Of a stretch of DNA of 64,000 nucleotides, positions 33,011 through 42,659 are shown in pieces. Position 1 is the first letter of the stretch; every line of letters begins with the position of its first letter. Below the pieces are notes generated by a model. It had not been told where the DNA came from. It saw only the letters and a program-made list of their open reading frames with translations, and ran no database searches. Source of the stretch: Phymorhynchus buccinoides (lineage: Eukaryota; Mollusca; Gastropoda; Neogastropoda; Raphitomidae); NCBI GenBank assembly GCA_017654935.2, contig CM065710.1:9450290-9514289 (forward strand), given 5' to 3'. The position numbers and the translations under genes are program-made.

Positions 33011-33854
33011 CAGTGGAACCTCCCTTATAAGGTCCTCCCATTATATGACTCCCTTCCCATATAAGACCTACTTCTCTGAAGCATTGCCCTTCTTTGTAAG
33101 TGTTTTAAGATTACCTCTCCTTATAAGACCCCTCCCTTATAGTCAGCGTCAGCGTAAACAATCAGTGGAATCGCATCTCCTTATAAGACCTTTAGGAGCA
33201 AAATCATCCTTCAGCCCTTCTTCTTCTGCGTTCGTTCCAAAATGCTGATGGCCGGTTGATCAAAACCCGAATTTTGATGGTTTTGATGAAATGGGCGGTT
33301 TGTTGAAGGTCGTTTTCTGTTCCTCACAGCTTCGTCTGCATGTCTGTCGAAGCTGGCCATACAGTCGATCTGGGGCAGTACTGTAGATCATCCAAAATGA
33401 GGTCGGTAAGGGTAAATGTGATGTGCCACCCCCCCTGCATTTCTCAGTTAATTGCAATTTTCCGTTTTTGCCTTTCTTGCCAAACATAAAGCTGTATTTT
33501 ATGAACCTTTTTTAGCTAATAACCTTTTTGGAATACTAACCCTATCACTAACCCTAACCCTAACCCACCCCCACCCCCCCATAAGACGGGAAAACGCAAT
33601 GAACCATGACTGTGACAAATGGCGCCGTGTACTGCAATACATAGGGGGGGGGGGGTCCTATTAGGTAATGGCCTAGGGTTAGGGATAGGGTTAGTATTCC
33701 AAAAAGGTTATTAGCGAAAAAAGGTTCATAAAATACAGCTTTATGTTTGGTAAGAAAGGCAAAAACGGAAAAATGGTAATTAACCGAGAAATGCAGGGGG
33801 GGGGGTGGCACATCTTGACCTTTACCATGAGGTCTTATAAGGGAGGTTCCACTG
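33011..33854. mobile_element. TA-flanked MITE CAGTGGAACCTCCC, host of MITE copy B
   Basis: Starts CAGTGGAACCTCCCTTATAA and ends TTATAAGGGAGGTTCCACTG, with TA at both sides (33009-10, 33855-56). Removing the nested element at 33405-33826 and one ATGAGGTC restores the text ATCCAAAATGAGGTCTTATA seen in the copy at 35427. Confidence 0.88.
33405..33826. mobile_element. telomere-repeat-bearing hAT-like MITE, copy B
   Basis: Flanked by a perfect 8-bp duplication ATGAGGTC (33397-33404 and 33827-33834). Ends GGTAAGGGTAAATGTG... and ...CATCTTGACCTTTACC. The left arm has CCCTATCACTAACCCTAACC and the right arm CTAGGGTTAGGGATAGGG. It is nested in the TA-flanked MITE at 33011-33854. An 8-bp duplication is the hallmark of hAT elements, although other superfamilies also make 8 bp. 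Confidence 0.92.
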
Positions 33855-33879
33855 TACGCTGTTTTCTTTACTACTTCAG

Positions 33880-34152
33880 TGCTACCCTCTGAAAGACGTC
33901 CCCGAGCCCTGCCTTTGGAACAAGCAGTGCACCTTCAACGCCACCTGCGACCTTGACCTCACCGGCGGCTGCACCTGCGTCAACGGTTTCTACGACAACC
34001 TGGGCAAATGCGACCCTCTGCTGGTGCCGGAAAACCCCTGCTCGGGCTACGGGCAGTGCATCAAGAACGCGGAATGTTCCACTCCGACGGGAGGGGTGTG
34101 CTTCTGTAATGAGGGATACTTTCTGGAGGGGATTGTGTGTGTCCCTGTGAAG
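33880..34152 (+). CDS. EB/EGF-like repeat protein, exon E2
   Basis: Acceptor CTTTACTACTTCAG, donor GTGGGTTTTC; 273 bp, phase 0 at both ends. It encodes CYPLKDVPEPCLWNKQC, then one full module to NLGKC, then VPENPCSGYGQCIKNAEC and the next to CFCNEGYFLEGIVCVPVK. The leading cysteine completes E1's last module, which is why I prefer this start over 33896. It joins E3 in phase. Seven partial copies of its 3' half and donor lie immediately downstream. Confidence 0.82.
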
Positions 34153-34199
34153 GTGGGTTTTCATTGTTATATTACAAAAATTACATGTGTATTGTATTG

Positions 34200-35175
34200 T
34201 AATATGGTGCATTAAGAATGCGGAATGTTCCACTCCGACGGGAGGGGTGTGCTTCTGCAACGAGGGATACTTTCTGGAGGGAATCATTTGTGTCCCTGTG
34301 AAGGTGGGTTTTCATTATTATATTACAAAAATTACATGTGTATTGTATTGTAATATGGTGCATTAAGAATGCGGAATGTTCCATTCCGACGGGAGGGGTG
34401 TGCTTCTGCAACGAGGGATACTTTCTGGAGGGGATTGTGTGTCCCTGTGAAGGTGGGTTTTCATTGTTATATTACAAAAATTACATGTGTATTGTATTGT
34501 AATATGGTGCATTAAGAATGCGGAATGTTCCACTCCGACGGGAGGGGTGTGCTTCTGCAACGAGGGATATTTTCTGGAGGGGATCGTGTGTGTCCCTGTG
34601 AAGGTGGGTTTTCATTGTTATATTACGATATAATTATTGTGTTGTGTTACATTTGAATGTTATATGGTGCGTTAAGAATGCGGAATGTTCCACTCCGACG
34701 GGAGGGGTGTGCTTCTGTAACGAGGGATACTTTCTGGAGAGGATCGTGTGTGTCCCTGTGAAGGTGGGTTTTCATTATTATATTACAAAAATTACATGTG
34801 TATTGTATTGTAATATGGTGCATTAAGAATGCGGAATGTTCCACTCCGATGGGAGGGGTGTGCTTCTGTAACAAGGGATACTTTCTGGAGGGGATCGTGT
34901 GTGTCCCTGTGAAGGTGGGTTTTCATTATTATATTGCGATATATATTGTGTTGTGTTACATTTGAATGTTATATGGTGCGTTAAGAATGCGGAATGTTCC
35001 ATTCCTACGGGAGGGGTGTGCTTCTGTAACAAGGGATACTTTCTGGAGGGGACCGTGTGTGTGGTGGGTTTTCATTGTTATATGTATTGTATTGTGTTAC
35101 ATTTGAATGTTATATGCGTTAAGAAATGCGGAATGTTCCACTCCGATGGGAGGGGTGCGCTTCTGCAACAAGGAC
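34200..35175 (+). repeat. tandem copies of E2 3' half plus donor plus intron start
   Basis: Seven copies spaced about 148-165 bp (GCGGAATGTTCC at about 34219, 34371, 34520, 34680, 34838, 34989 and 35128). Each has TGCATTAAGAATGCGGAATG, GGAGGGGTGTGCTTCTG, the end CCCTGTGAAG and the donor GTGGGTTTTCATT. None has an acceptor, so none should be spliced in as an exon. The last two are truncated. Confidence 0.93.
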
Positions 35176-35426
35176 CCTTGCATGCAGATAGGTAATTAGG
35201 ATATCTAGGCCAAGTTCGAAAATGGTCATCCTTTTGATGAATGAAAAAAGAAGAAAAAAAGTCCATTCCAAAAAAATTTATAGTTTAGCTGTAGAAAGCA
35301 AGCCAGCCTGAAACAAATCACAGTCACAAACGAGAAAGGGCGTAAAATGGCCGCGAGGCCCACTTCTAACCCTACTACTACTTATATCAAGCCTCCTCTT
35401 TGAGTCCGTTTTGGTCTTTAGAAGTA

Positions 35427-35587
35427 CAGTGGAACCTCCCTTATAAGACCTTCAAAAATCATCCAAAATGAGGTCTTATAAGGGAGGTAATTTTAATACT
35501 TATAAAGAAGGGCAATGTCTCAGAGAAGCAGGTCTTATGTGGGAGGGAGTCTTATAATGGGAGGTTCTTATAAGGGAGGTTCCACTG
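35427..35587. mobile_element. TA-flanked MITE CAGTGGAACCTCCC, short copy
   Basis: 161 bp, from CAGTGGAACCTCCCTTATAA to GGAGGTTCCACTG, with TA on both sides. It is the seed of the array that follows. Confidence 0.85.
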
Positions 35588-36703
35588 TACTTACAAAGGC
35601 ACAATGTCTCAGAGAAGTAGGTCTTATGTGGGAGGGAGTCTTATAAGGGAGGTTCCACTGTATTTACAAAGGACAATGTCTCAGAGAAGTAGGTCTTATG
35701 TGGGAGGGAGTTAGACTTAGAGTCCTTATGGGAGGTCTTATAAGGGAGGTTCCACTGTACTTACAAAGAAGGACAATGTCTCAGAGAAGTAGGTCTTATG
35801 TGGGAGGGAGTCTTATAATGGGGGGGTCTTATAAGGGAGGTTCCACTGTACTTACAAAGGACAATGTCTCAGAGAAGTAGGTCTTATTGTGGGAGGGGTC
35901 TTATAATGGGAGTCTTATAAGGGAGGTTCCACTGTACTTACAAAGGACAATGTCTCAGAGAAGTAGGTCTTATGTGGGAGGGAGTCTTATAATGGAGGTT
36001 CCACTGTACTTACAAAGAAGGACAATGTCTCAGAGAAGTAGGTCTTATGTGGGAGGGAGTCTTATAATGGAGGTTCCACTGTACTTACAAAGAAGGACAA
36101 TGTCTCAGAGAAGTAGGTCTTATGTGGGAGGGAGTCTTATAAGGGAGGTTCCACTGTACTTACAAAGAAGGGCAATGTCTCAGAGAAGTAGGTCTTATGT
36201 GGGAGGGAGTCTTATAATGGAGGTTCCACTGTACTTACAAAGAAGGACAATGTCTCAGAGAAGTAGGTCTTATGTGGGAGGGAGTCTTATAATGGAGGTT
36301 CCACTGTACTTACAAAGAAGGGCAATGTCTCAGAGAAGTAGGTCTTATGTGGGAGGGAGTCTTATAAGGGAGGTTCCACTGTACCAATGGAGGTTACTGT
36401 ACTTACACATGGATGTTCCACTGTACTTTACAAAGAACCAGATGCACAGAGACGGGCTCTTTTGTGGGAGGGTGTCTTACAATGCGGAATGTACTGTCTT
36501 AGAACGGAGGTTCCACTGTACTTACAAAGAAGGGCAATGTCTGAGAAGTAGGTCTTATTGGGAGGGACTTATAAGGGAGGTTCCACTGTACTTACAAAGA
36601 AGGACAATGTCTCTGAGAAGTAGGTCTTACAAAGAAGGACAATGTCTCAGAGAAGTAGTCTTATGTGGGAGGGAGTCTTATAAGGGAGGTTCCACTGTAC
36701 CCG
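35588..36703. repeat. tandem array of the MITE's 3' end, about 14 units
   Basis: Units of about 60-100 bp run TACTTACAAAGAAGGACAAT, CTCAGAGAAGTAGGTCTTAT, GGGAGGGAGTCTTATAA and GGAGGTTCCACTG. They repeat the last part of the element at 35427-35587. The open frame across 35887-36807 exists because the units lack stops and is not a gene. Confidence 0.93.
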
Positions 36704-36727
36704 GTTATTTGTTGTTTTTTCCTGCAG

Positions 36728-36859
36728 AATGCCAACACCAGATGCACGGGGACGGGCCAGTGTGTCGACAATGCAGAATGTACCTCGGAGAATGGAGGGA
36801 CCTGTGACTGCAACAGCGACTACTATTCCTCCAACGGACTTTGTGAGGAAAGAGGTCCG
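36728..36859 (+). CDS. EB/EGF-like repeat protein, exon E3
   Basis: Acceptor TTTTTTCCTGCAG, donor GTGAGTCTG; 132 bp, phase 0 at both ends. It encodes NANTRCTGTGQCVDNAEC, then TSENGGTCDCNSDYYSSNGL and CEERGP, one complete six-cysteine module. It joins E2 (CVPVK) and E4 (VPQPC) in frame. Three or four decaying copies of its 3' part follow in a CT-rich intron. Confidence 0.87.
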
Positions 36860-36989
36860 GTGAGTCTGCTCTCTCTTTGTCCTGTCTATTTTTGTTTGTA
36901 TCTCTCTCTCTCTCTCTCTTTCTTTCTCATTTTTTTTGGTCTCTTTTCTATTTTGCTCTTCTTGTCTCTCTCACACTGAGACGGGCTTC

Positions 36990-37676
36990 GCCAGAAACGT
37001 TTGTTTTGTTGACTGTAAAAGGGACCTCTACTCTACCAGCGGACTTTGTGAGTGTTTTAATTCTGGTGAGTTTGTCCTCTGGTTGTCTTTCTGAAGTCTG
37101 TCAAGTTTTTGTTTGTCTCTCTCTCTCCTGCACAGTCTCTCTCTCTCCTCGTGTCAAGTAAACCCAAGTTCGCTCTCCCTCTTCAGCCTCTCTCCTCTCT
37201 CTCTCTCTCTCATTCTCTCACCTCCCCTTCGACTCTCTCTCTCTCACTCTCTCTCTCTCTCTCTCTCTCGGATCTCTGATAGCCTCGGAGAATGGAGGGA
37301 CCGTGACTGCAACAGTGACTACTACGTTCCAACGGACTTTGTGAAGAAAGAAATCCCGGTGAGTCTGTCTCTCTCTCTCTCTCACTCTCTCTCTCCTCCT
37401 CTCCCCCCCTCTCTCCTCCCTCTCTCTCTCAATCTCTCTCTCTCTCTCTCTCAACTCTCTCTCTCTCTCCCTCCTCTCTCTCTCTCCCTCCTCTCTCTCT
37501 CTCAATGTACCTCGAGAATGGAATCTGTAACAGTGACTACTACTCCTCCAACGGACTTTGTGAGGAGAAAAATCTGTGAGTGTCTCTCTTTTGTCGCTCT
37601 CTGTCTGTCTGTTTTTGTTTGCGACTCTCTCTCTCTCTCTGGGAGCAACCTCCTCACAGAGACGCCTCTCTCTCTC

Positions 37677-37719
<43 letters not shown>

Positions 37720-37790
37720 ATAATGTACATCAAAATCAGGGGAACCTAATACTGTAAAGTGACTACTATTCTCCAACAGTCTTGTCTGTC
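36990..37790 (+). repeat. decayed copies of E3 3' part plus donor, in CT tracts
   Basis: Copies at about 37018-37050 (CCAGCGGACTTTGTGAGTG), 37280-37365 (CCTCGGAGAATGGAGGGACC, ending ATCCCG then GTGAGTCTG), 37503-37580 (AATGTACCTCGAGAATGG, ACTTTGTGAGGAG) and 37730-37785. CT tracts of up to about 40 bp separate them. They carry indels and missing cysteines, so are not functional exons. Confidence 0.87.
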
Positions 37791-38039
37791 TGTTTCTATT
37801 ATATGTTTCTGTGTATGTGTATTCTTGTGCGCACGTGTATGTGTGTGTGTGTGCATGCATATCTGTATGTTGTTTTCTGGGGCGGGCTTTAGTGTATGCG
37901 TATGCAGTGGTATTATTCTTTGACCGTTAGTTTGGTTAATATGTTTTGACTGCTGTTTCTGGCTCTACTGTTATGCATTCATTTCCATTTATTCTTTCAA
38001 GGAGATTACGATTGGTTTGTTCTGTGATTTAGATCCATA

Positions 38040-38146
38040 AGATGTGTCAGCTGTACGCAGCGGGGAGACCAGTGAAAACTGCAAACCGGACACATAGGTA
38101 CCTTACCCATTATGGCCATATGGCCTGGGAATGCAGAAGAAGAAGA
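38040..38146 (+). mobile_element. short SINE copy with 9-bp target duplication
   Basis: The body AGATGTGTCAGCTGTACGCAG, CCGGACACATAGGTACCTTA, GGCCATATGGCCTGGGAATG ends in (GAA)n. AGATCCATA lies on both sides (38031-38039 and 38147-38155). The same tail ends the repeats at about 44720-44840 and 55130-55200, which it marks as retroposed by an RNA-mediated route. Confidence 0.88.
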
Positions 38147-38371
38147 AGATCCATATGTTATAATGAATTTTTGTGGAAGGTCAATGTTTATGCTTTTTCG
38201 CTTAGGGTTAAAGTTTTCGCTTTTTGTTTAAGGTAAAAAGTTTAACTTTATTTTGGACAAACAAAGGCATTTCTGCCAGGTTTTTTAACTTTGTCAATGA
38301 ATCCGGTGGAGTGTGGATTATGACATTATTAGTAGTTCTCCACCGTCAAATCATGTACATTTCCCTTCTCT

Positions 38372-38469
38372 AGGTTCCTCAACCGTGTAAAGAAACTCGT
38401 CAATGTGTGGCCAATGCCGGCTGTTTCCCCAGCAGAAAGATGAGTCTGTGTAACGACGGTTTCTATATT

Positions 38470-38515
<46 letters not shown>

Positions 38516-39155
38516 ATAATATAATGAACAATATTCGTTATTATATTCTCTAGGTGCCTCAACCGTGTAAAGAAACTCGTCAATGTGTGGCCAATGCCGG
38601 CTGTTTCCCCAGCAGAAAGATGAGTCTGTGTAACGACGGTTTCTAGATTTATCATCATCATCATCATCATCGTCATCATCAATAATAATATTCGTTATTA
38701 TATTCTCTAGGTTCCTCAACCATGTAAAGAAACTCGTCAATGTGTGACCAATGCCGGCTGTTCCCCCAGCAGAAAGCTGTGTCTGTGTAACGACGGTTTT
38801 TATTATATTATCATCATCATCATCATCATCATCACCATTCATCAATAAATATTCATTATTATATTCTCTAGGTGCCTCAACCGTGTAAAGAAACTCGTCA
38901 GTGTGTGACCAATGCTGGCTGTTCCCCCAGCAGAAAAATGTGTCTGTGTAACGACGGTTTCTACATTATCATCATTGCCATCATCATCATCATCATCGTC
39001 ATCATCATCATCATCATCATCAATAATAATATTCGTTATTATATTCTCTAGGTGCCTCAACCGTGTAAAGAAACTCGTCAGTGTGTGGCCAATGCCGGCT
39101 GTTCCCCCAGCAGAAAGCTGTGTCTGTGTAACGACGGTTTCTACGTTATCATCAT

Positions 39156-39200
<45 letters not shown>

Positions 39201-39334
39201 GTCATCATCAATAATAATATTCATTATTATATTCTCTAGGTTCCTCAACCGTGTAAAGAAACTCGTCAGTGTGTGGCCAGTGCCGGCTGTTCCCCAGCAG
39301 AAAAATGTGTCTGTGTAACAACGGTTTCTACATT

Positions 39335-39368
<34 letters not shown>

Positions 39369-39493
39369 ATAATAATATTCGTTATTATATTCTCTAGGTG
39401 CCTCAACCGTGTAAAGAAACTCGTCAATGTGTGACCAATGCCGGCTGTTCCCCCAGCAGAAAGATGAGTCTGTGTAACAACGGTTTCTATATT

Positions 39494-39524
<31 letters not shown>

Positions 39525-39562
39525 CCATCATCAATAATAATATTCATTATTATATTCTCTAG
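38372..39562 (+). repeat. tandem copies of E4 acceptor plus exon start plus ATC tract
   Basis: Seven copies at about 38372, 38552, 38709, 38871, 39051, 39239 and 39397. Each has the acceptor TATTATATTCTCTAG, CCTCAACCGTGTAAAGAAAC, CGTCARTGTGTG and AACGACGGTTTCTA, then runs into a CATCATCATC tract without any donor. The eighth and last copy is the complete exon E4. Copies carry their own substitutions (AGATGAGTCTG versus AGATGTGTCTG), so they are real DNA copies and not an assembly echo. Confidence 0.94.
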
Positions 39563-39680
39563 GTTCCTCAACCATGTAAAGAAACTCGTCAATGTGTGGC
39601 CAATGCTGGCTGTTCCCCCAGCAGAAAGATGTGTCTGTGCAACGACGGTTTCTACAATGACAATGGACAGTGCGCAGGAA
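39563..39680 (+). CDS. EB/EGF-like repeat protein, exon E4
   Basis: Acceptor ATATTCTCTAG, donor GTAAGC; 118 bp, phase 0 to phase 1. It encodes VPQPCKETRQCVANAGC, then SPSRKMCLCNDGFYNDNGQC and AG, one complete six-cysteine module. It is the only copy in its array that keeps the end of the module and a donor. It joins E5 as ...AG-T-IPPDKPC. Confidence 0.87.
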
Positions 39681-39751
39681 GTAAGCAAAGCTCAAAGCCC
39701 CTCGGCTCCCTCCTAGACCTACCCCTCTCTCTCTTTCTTTTCTTTCCCTCG

Positions 39752-39995
39752 TTAACACTTTCACTGCCAGCCATTTCCCCAAAATGTCCATTGAAATTAC
39801 CTCGATAGAGAACAAAATCCATCTACTGTATTGGGGATTCTTCTGTGACATATGATATATAAAATAAGGTCTAACCTTACTACCCAAAACCCAAACAGGG
39901 TCTTTGGATAATAGACCCCAATTTGATGCCTTTTAGTAACATAGGTGTTAAATCACTGTGGTGCTAAAATGCGACTTTGGAGGTGAAAGGGTTAA
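39752..39995. mobile_element. TTAA-flanked MITE (piggyBac-like), copy 1
   Basis: TTAACACTTTCACTGCCAGCC on the left, GGAGGTGAAAGGGTTAA on the right, TTAA at each end. The 244 bp carry no protein. TTAA duplication with CCCTTT-type ends is typical of piggyBac relatives. Confidence 0.8.
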
Positions 39996-40049
39996 CCTTT
40001 CCTGTCCCTGTTCCTTTTCCGCTTGTAGTCTCCCTTTCTTATCCACCCA

Positions 40050-40475
40050 TCACAGAATCCTATGTATAAATAGTTCCCCCAACTTCTGGAAGTTGTGTGC
40101 TTGAGAGGAAAGAGGAGCCTGGAAGAAAGAAAGGAAGCAACAAATTAGTCCTTAAAAAAAAACAACGTGGGGATACCGGGGGGTCTTTTGTATAAATAGT
40201 TCCCCCACCTTCTGGAAGGTGTAACTTCCTCTAATCTGTCACTCGCTTTGACTCTGCCTTTTCCCGTTGCTTGCTGTCATCTACTATCTTTCTGCCTTAC
40301 CAGTCCATTCTCCTGCCTTTTTTCATGAAACACTTTTCAAAAACATTTCCTCCAGCCGAAGTCGGACTTGCTGGGCCTAACTATTTCTTAATTAGGTGCA
40401 TAACGGCAGCATGACGCATCTGCGCTCGATAATTGACAGGAAACTGTTTGAGTGATTGAAGAAGAAGTCCTAAAA
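40050..40475 (+). mobile_element. GAA-tailed SINE-like repeat (family 2), partly duplicated
   Basis: AATAGTTCCCCCAACTTCTGG at 40069, restarting at 40170 with GGGGATACCGGGGGGTCTTT and AATAGTTCCCCCACCTTCTGG. It runs through CCGAAGTCGGACTTGCTGGG to GAGTGATTGAAGAAGAAG. Confidence 0.7.
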
Positions 40476-40947
40476 AGACGAGAAAGGGGTGTACTAAGAA
40501 ACGAAGAAAAAAGAATTGGAGATAATGTCCATATATTTCAATAGACGATTTTCGGAAAAAACTAGGGGAGAGCACTTCGTAGTTGTTTACTTCCATTATT
40601 CGATCAAATACCATAGCGACAATGCAACAATGGTGTTGACGCTTGAAACCGCAGGATGCGAGTCAGCGACTTGCAAACATTTTTTTAATAAAAATTAGGG
40701 GTGGCCACAAACTGATAAAACTTAACAAAATGTGACGTAAAAATATGAATGACATAATTTTTTTTGAGTGACGCACAGTGTTCTAAGTGCTGTATGTCTG
40801 CTCAAACAATTCCTATTGGAACATTTTGTCGCCTTTTTCAGAATAGCTGCAATTTCTTGCTCCCACCCAAGCACTCTTGGAATTTGCTCTATGAACTCAT
40901 ATACAAACTCCTTGTGAAAAAGGTTAAACGCGGGAGTGTGAACTATA

Positions 40948-41360
40948 CTGGTCTCCAAAAGTTAAGGGCCAGCTTCTGTTTTCAGTAGCTTGATATCTAT
41001 TTATTGTACACTAAGACAACAATGAAGAAAATGGCAAAACTTAGGCTACTCAATAACTTTCCTTCCTGTTGCACGTGCCTGAACCAGTTTTGCAGTACAG
41101 CAACAGCGTTTTCAGGTACGCTTAAAATGTGGCAAATTCACGAGAATTTCACGAAAGTTTGGTCCCTTTTCGCTGAAGAATCAGGGCTGATGCAGGTTTC
41201 TTGCCTATTGCACGTGCAAGGCATGACTGTAGTGAACACTGCTGAGCAAAAGTTAGACACGAATGTGTATTTAAGGGCGGCAACCAGAGCTCTCAATAAG
41301 CATGCCTCCAAGACAGAAGAGAGAAGATCGTTCTTCCGGCCCTTAAATTTTGGAGACCAG
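40948..41360. mobile_element. TA-flanked MITE, CTGGTCTCCAAAA ends (copy 2)
   Basis: Same family as 6532-6917: CTGGTCTCCAAAAGTTAAGG to TTTTGGAGACCAG. It is nested inside the foldback element. Its right TA is displaced to 41515 by the hairpin insertion at 41361-41511. Confidence 0.87.
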
Positions 41361-41511
41361 GGACGGTATTCATGTCGAGATAGCATGAGACTTAGCATGA
41401 TGCTAACTTAGAAGCTCTTCCAAAAGTCCTATTAAATCCTATAGGACATTGGAAGAGCTTCTAAGTTAGCATCATGCTAAGTCTCATGCTATCTCGACAT
41501 GAATACCGTCC
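41361..41511. mobile_element. near-perfect 151-bp hairpin element
   Basis: GGACGGTATTCATGTCGAGA through GAAGCTCTTCCAA is mirrored by TTGGAAGAGCTTC through TCTCGACATGAATACCGTCC, about 62-bp arms with a loop of about 26 bp. CAG lies on both sides (41358-41360, 41512-41514), a likely 3-bp target duplication as in PIF/Harbinger-type elements. Confidence 0.9.
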
Positions 41512-41944
41512 CAGTATATTAGGAATTGTTCGGAAATAATTAAGGGGAGTAATTTCATGGTGTGTGGGAGTGATCTTGCCTAATTCAATCGGTCAAACAG
41601 GGGAAATCACTCTACCTTCAGCTCTCGTAGCCTATCGACTCGTGCGTTTGAGCAGACATACAGCACTTAGAACACCGTGCGTCATTCTAAAATTTATGTC
41701 ATTTATATTTGTACGTCACATGTTGCAAGTTTTATCAGTTTGTGGCCACTGGCCACCCTTAAAATTTTTTTTGGGCAAGTCACTCACTTGCTTCCTGCAG
41801 TTTCAAGCTTCGACGCCATTGTTGCTTGTTGCTATGGCATTTGACTGAGTAATGGAGGTAAGCAACTCTAATTTTCACGAAATGCTCTCCCCTAGTTTTT
41901 TTTCTCTGAAAATCGTCTATTAACCCTTTGTGTTCTGTCCTCAG

Positions 41945-42040
41945 CCATTCCCCCGGACAAGCCGTGCACTGGTTTCGGTCAGTGTGTGTTAAACGCGGAG
42001 TGCGAGTCAGAGCTAGGAGGACAGTGCAAGTGCATCCAAG
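41945..42040 (+). CDS. EB/EGF-like repeat protein, exon E5
   Basis: Acceptor TGTTCTGTCCTCAG, donor GTAGGACTC; 96 bp, phase 1 at both ends. It encodes IPPDKPCTGFGQCVLNAEC then ESELGGQCKCIQ, the first five cysteines of a module whose last cysteine is in E6 (GFFKEGNKC). No array of its own, but its donor opens onto a long CT tract (42057-42345). Confidence 0.87.
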
Positions 42041-42056
42041 GTAGGACTCTGTATCG

Positions 42057-42137
42057 TCTCTCTCTTCTCTCAATCTCTCTCTCTCTCTCTCTCTCTCTCG
42101 TGTCTCTCTCTCAGTTCTCTCTCTGTCTTCCTCTCTT

Positions 42138-42209
<72 letters not shown>

Positions 42210-42345
42210 GGAGATTCAAATGCAGAGTTGGATCCAGGAGAGTTTTCTCTCTCTGCTTCCTCTCTCTAGCTTGGATCGACTGCTCTCTCTCTCTCTTATG
42301 ACTCTCTCATCTCTCTCTCTTCTCTCTCTCTGTAGCTAAGTGTCT
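42057..42345. repeat. CT-rich microsatellite
   Basis: Tracts of CTCTCTCTCT up to about 75 bp (42140-42206), with short interruptions. The L/S-rich frames across it are not coding. Confidence 0.9.
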
Positions 42346-42659
42346 CTCTCTCTCATCTGTGTATGCGTGAAATGTGTCTGTGTGCCACATTATGCTTATT
42401 TTCTATCTCATTCTTTGCCTCTCTCTCTTGAATTTATGTAAGTTCTCTCTAAACCCCTCTCTTTCTAAGCTCTGGCAATCTCTCTGTCTCTGTCTCAGAC
42501 TCAAATGTCTGCTCTCTCAAGAATCTCTCTCTTGTGTAGCTCAGTATCTCTGTGTCTCTCCTCTCATTTTGTTCTCTCTCTTCTCAGTTGGATAGATGTC
42601 AAATCACAAGAGTTGACATCCGTGTAGCGACAGTATCCAGTTGTGAATCCTCTTCATTT

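Larger units (their letters stand above)
40540..41921. mobile_element. large foldback element with about 270-bp inverted arms
   Basis: Starts AATAGACGATTTTCGGAAAA and ends GAAAATCGTCTATT. The left arm (40540-40810) and right arm (41650-41921) pair over blocks such as AGACATACAGCACTTAGAAC and GTTTTATCAGTTTGTGGCCAC. It holds the MITE at 40948-41360. Its right end lies 23 bp before the E5 acceptor. Confidence 0.82.

Noticed and set aside
35887..36807. 306-residue frame with SQRSRSYVGGSL repeats
   Set aside because: It is the MITE-end array read in one frame, and only its last part overlaps true exon E3 in another register.
38372..39480. E4 copies as seven additional real exons
   Set aside because: They have acceptors but no donor after the exon text. 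The reading runs into ATC tracts.
38329..39688. Poly-Asp, poly-Ser and poly-His frames around the E4 array
   Set aside because: They translate ATC tracts in three frames. Only the E4 codons make sense.
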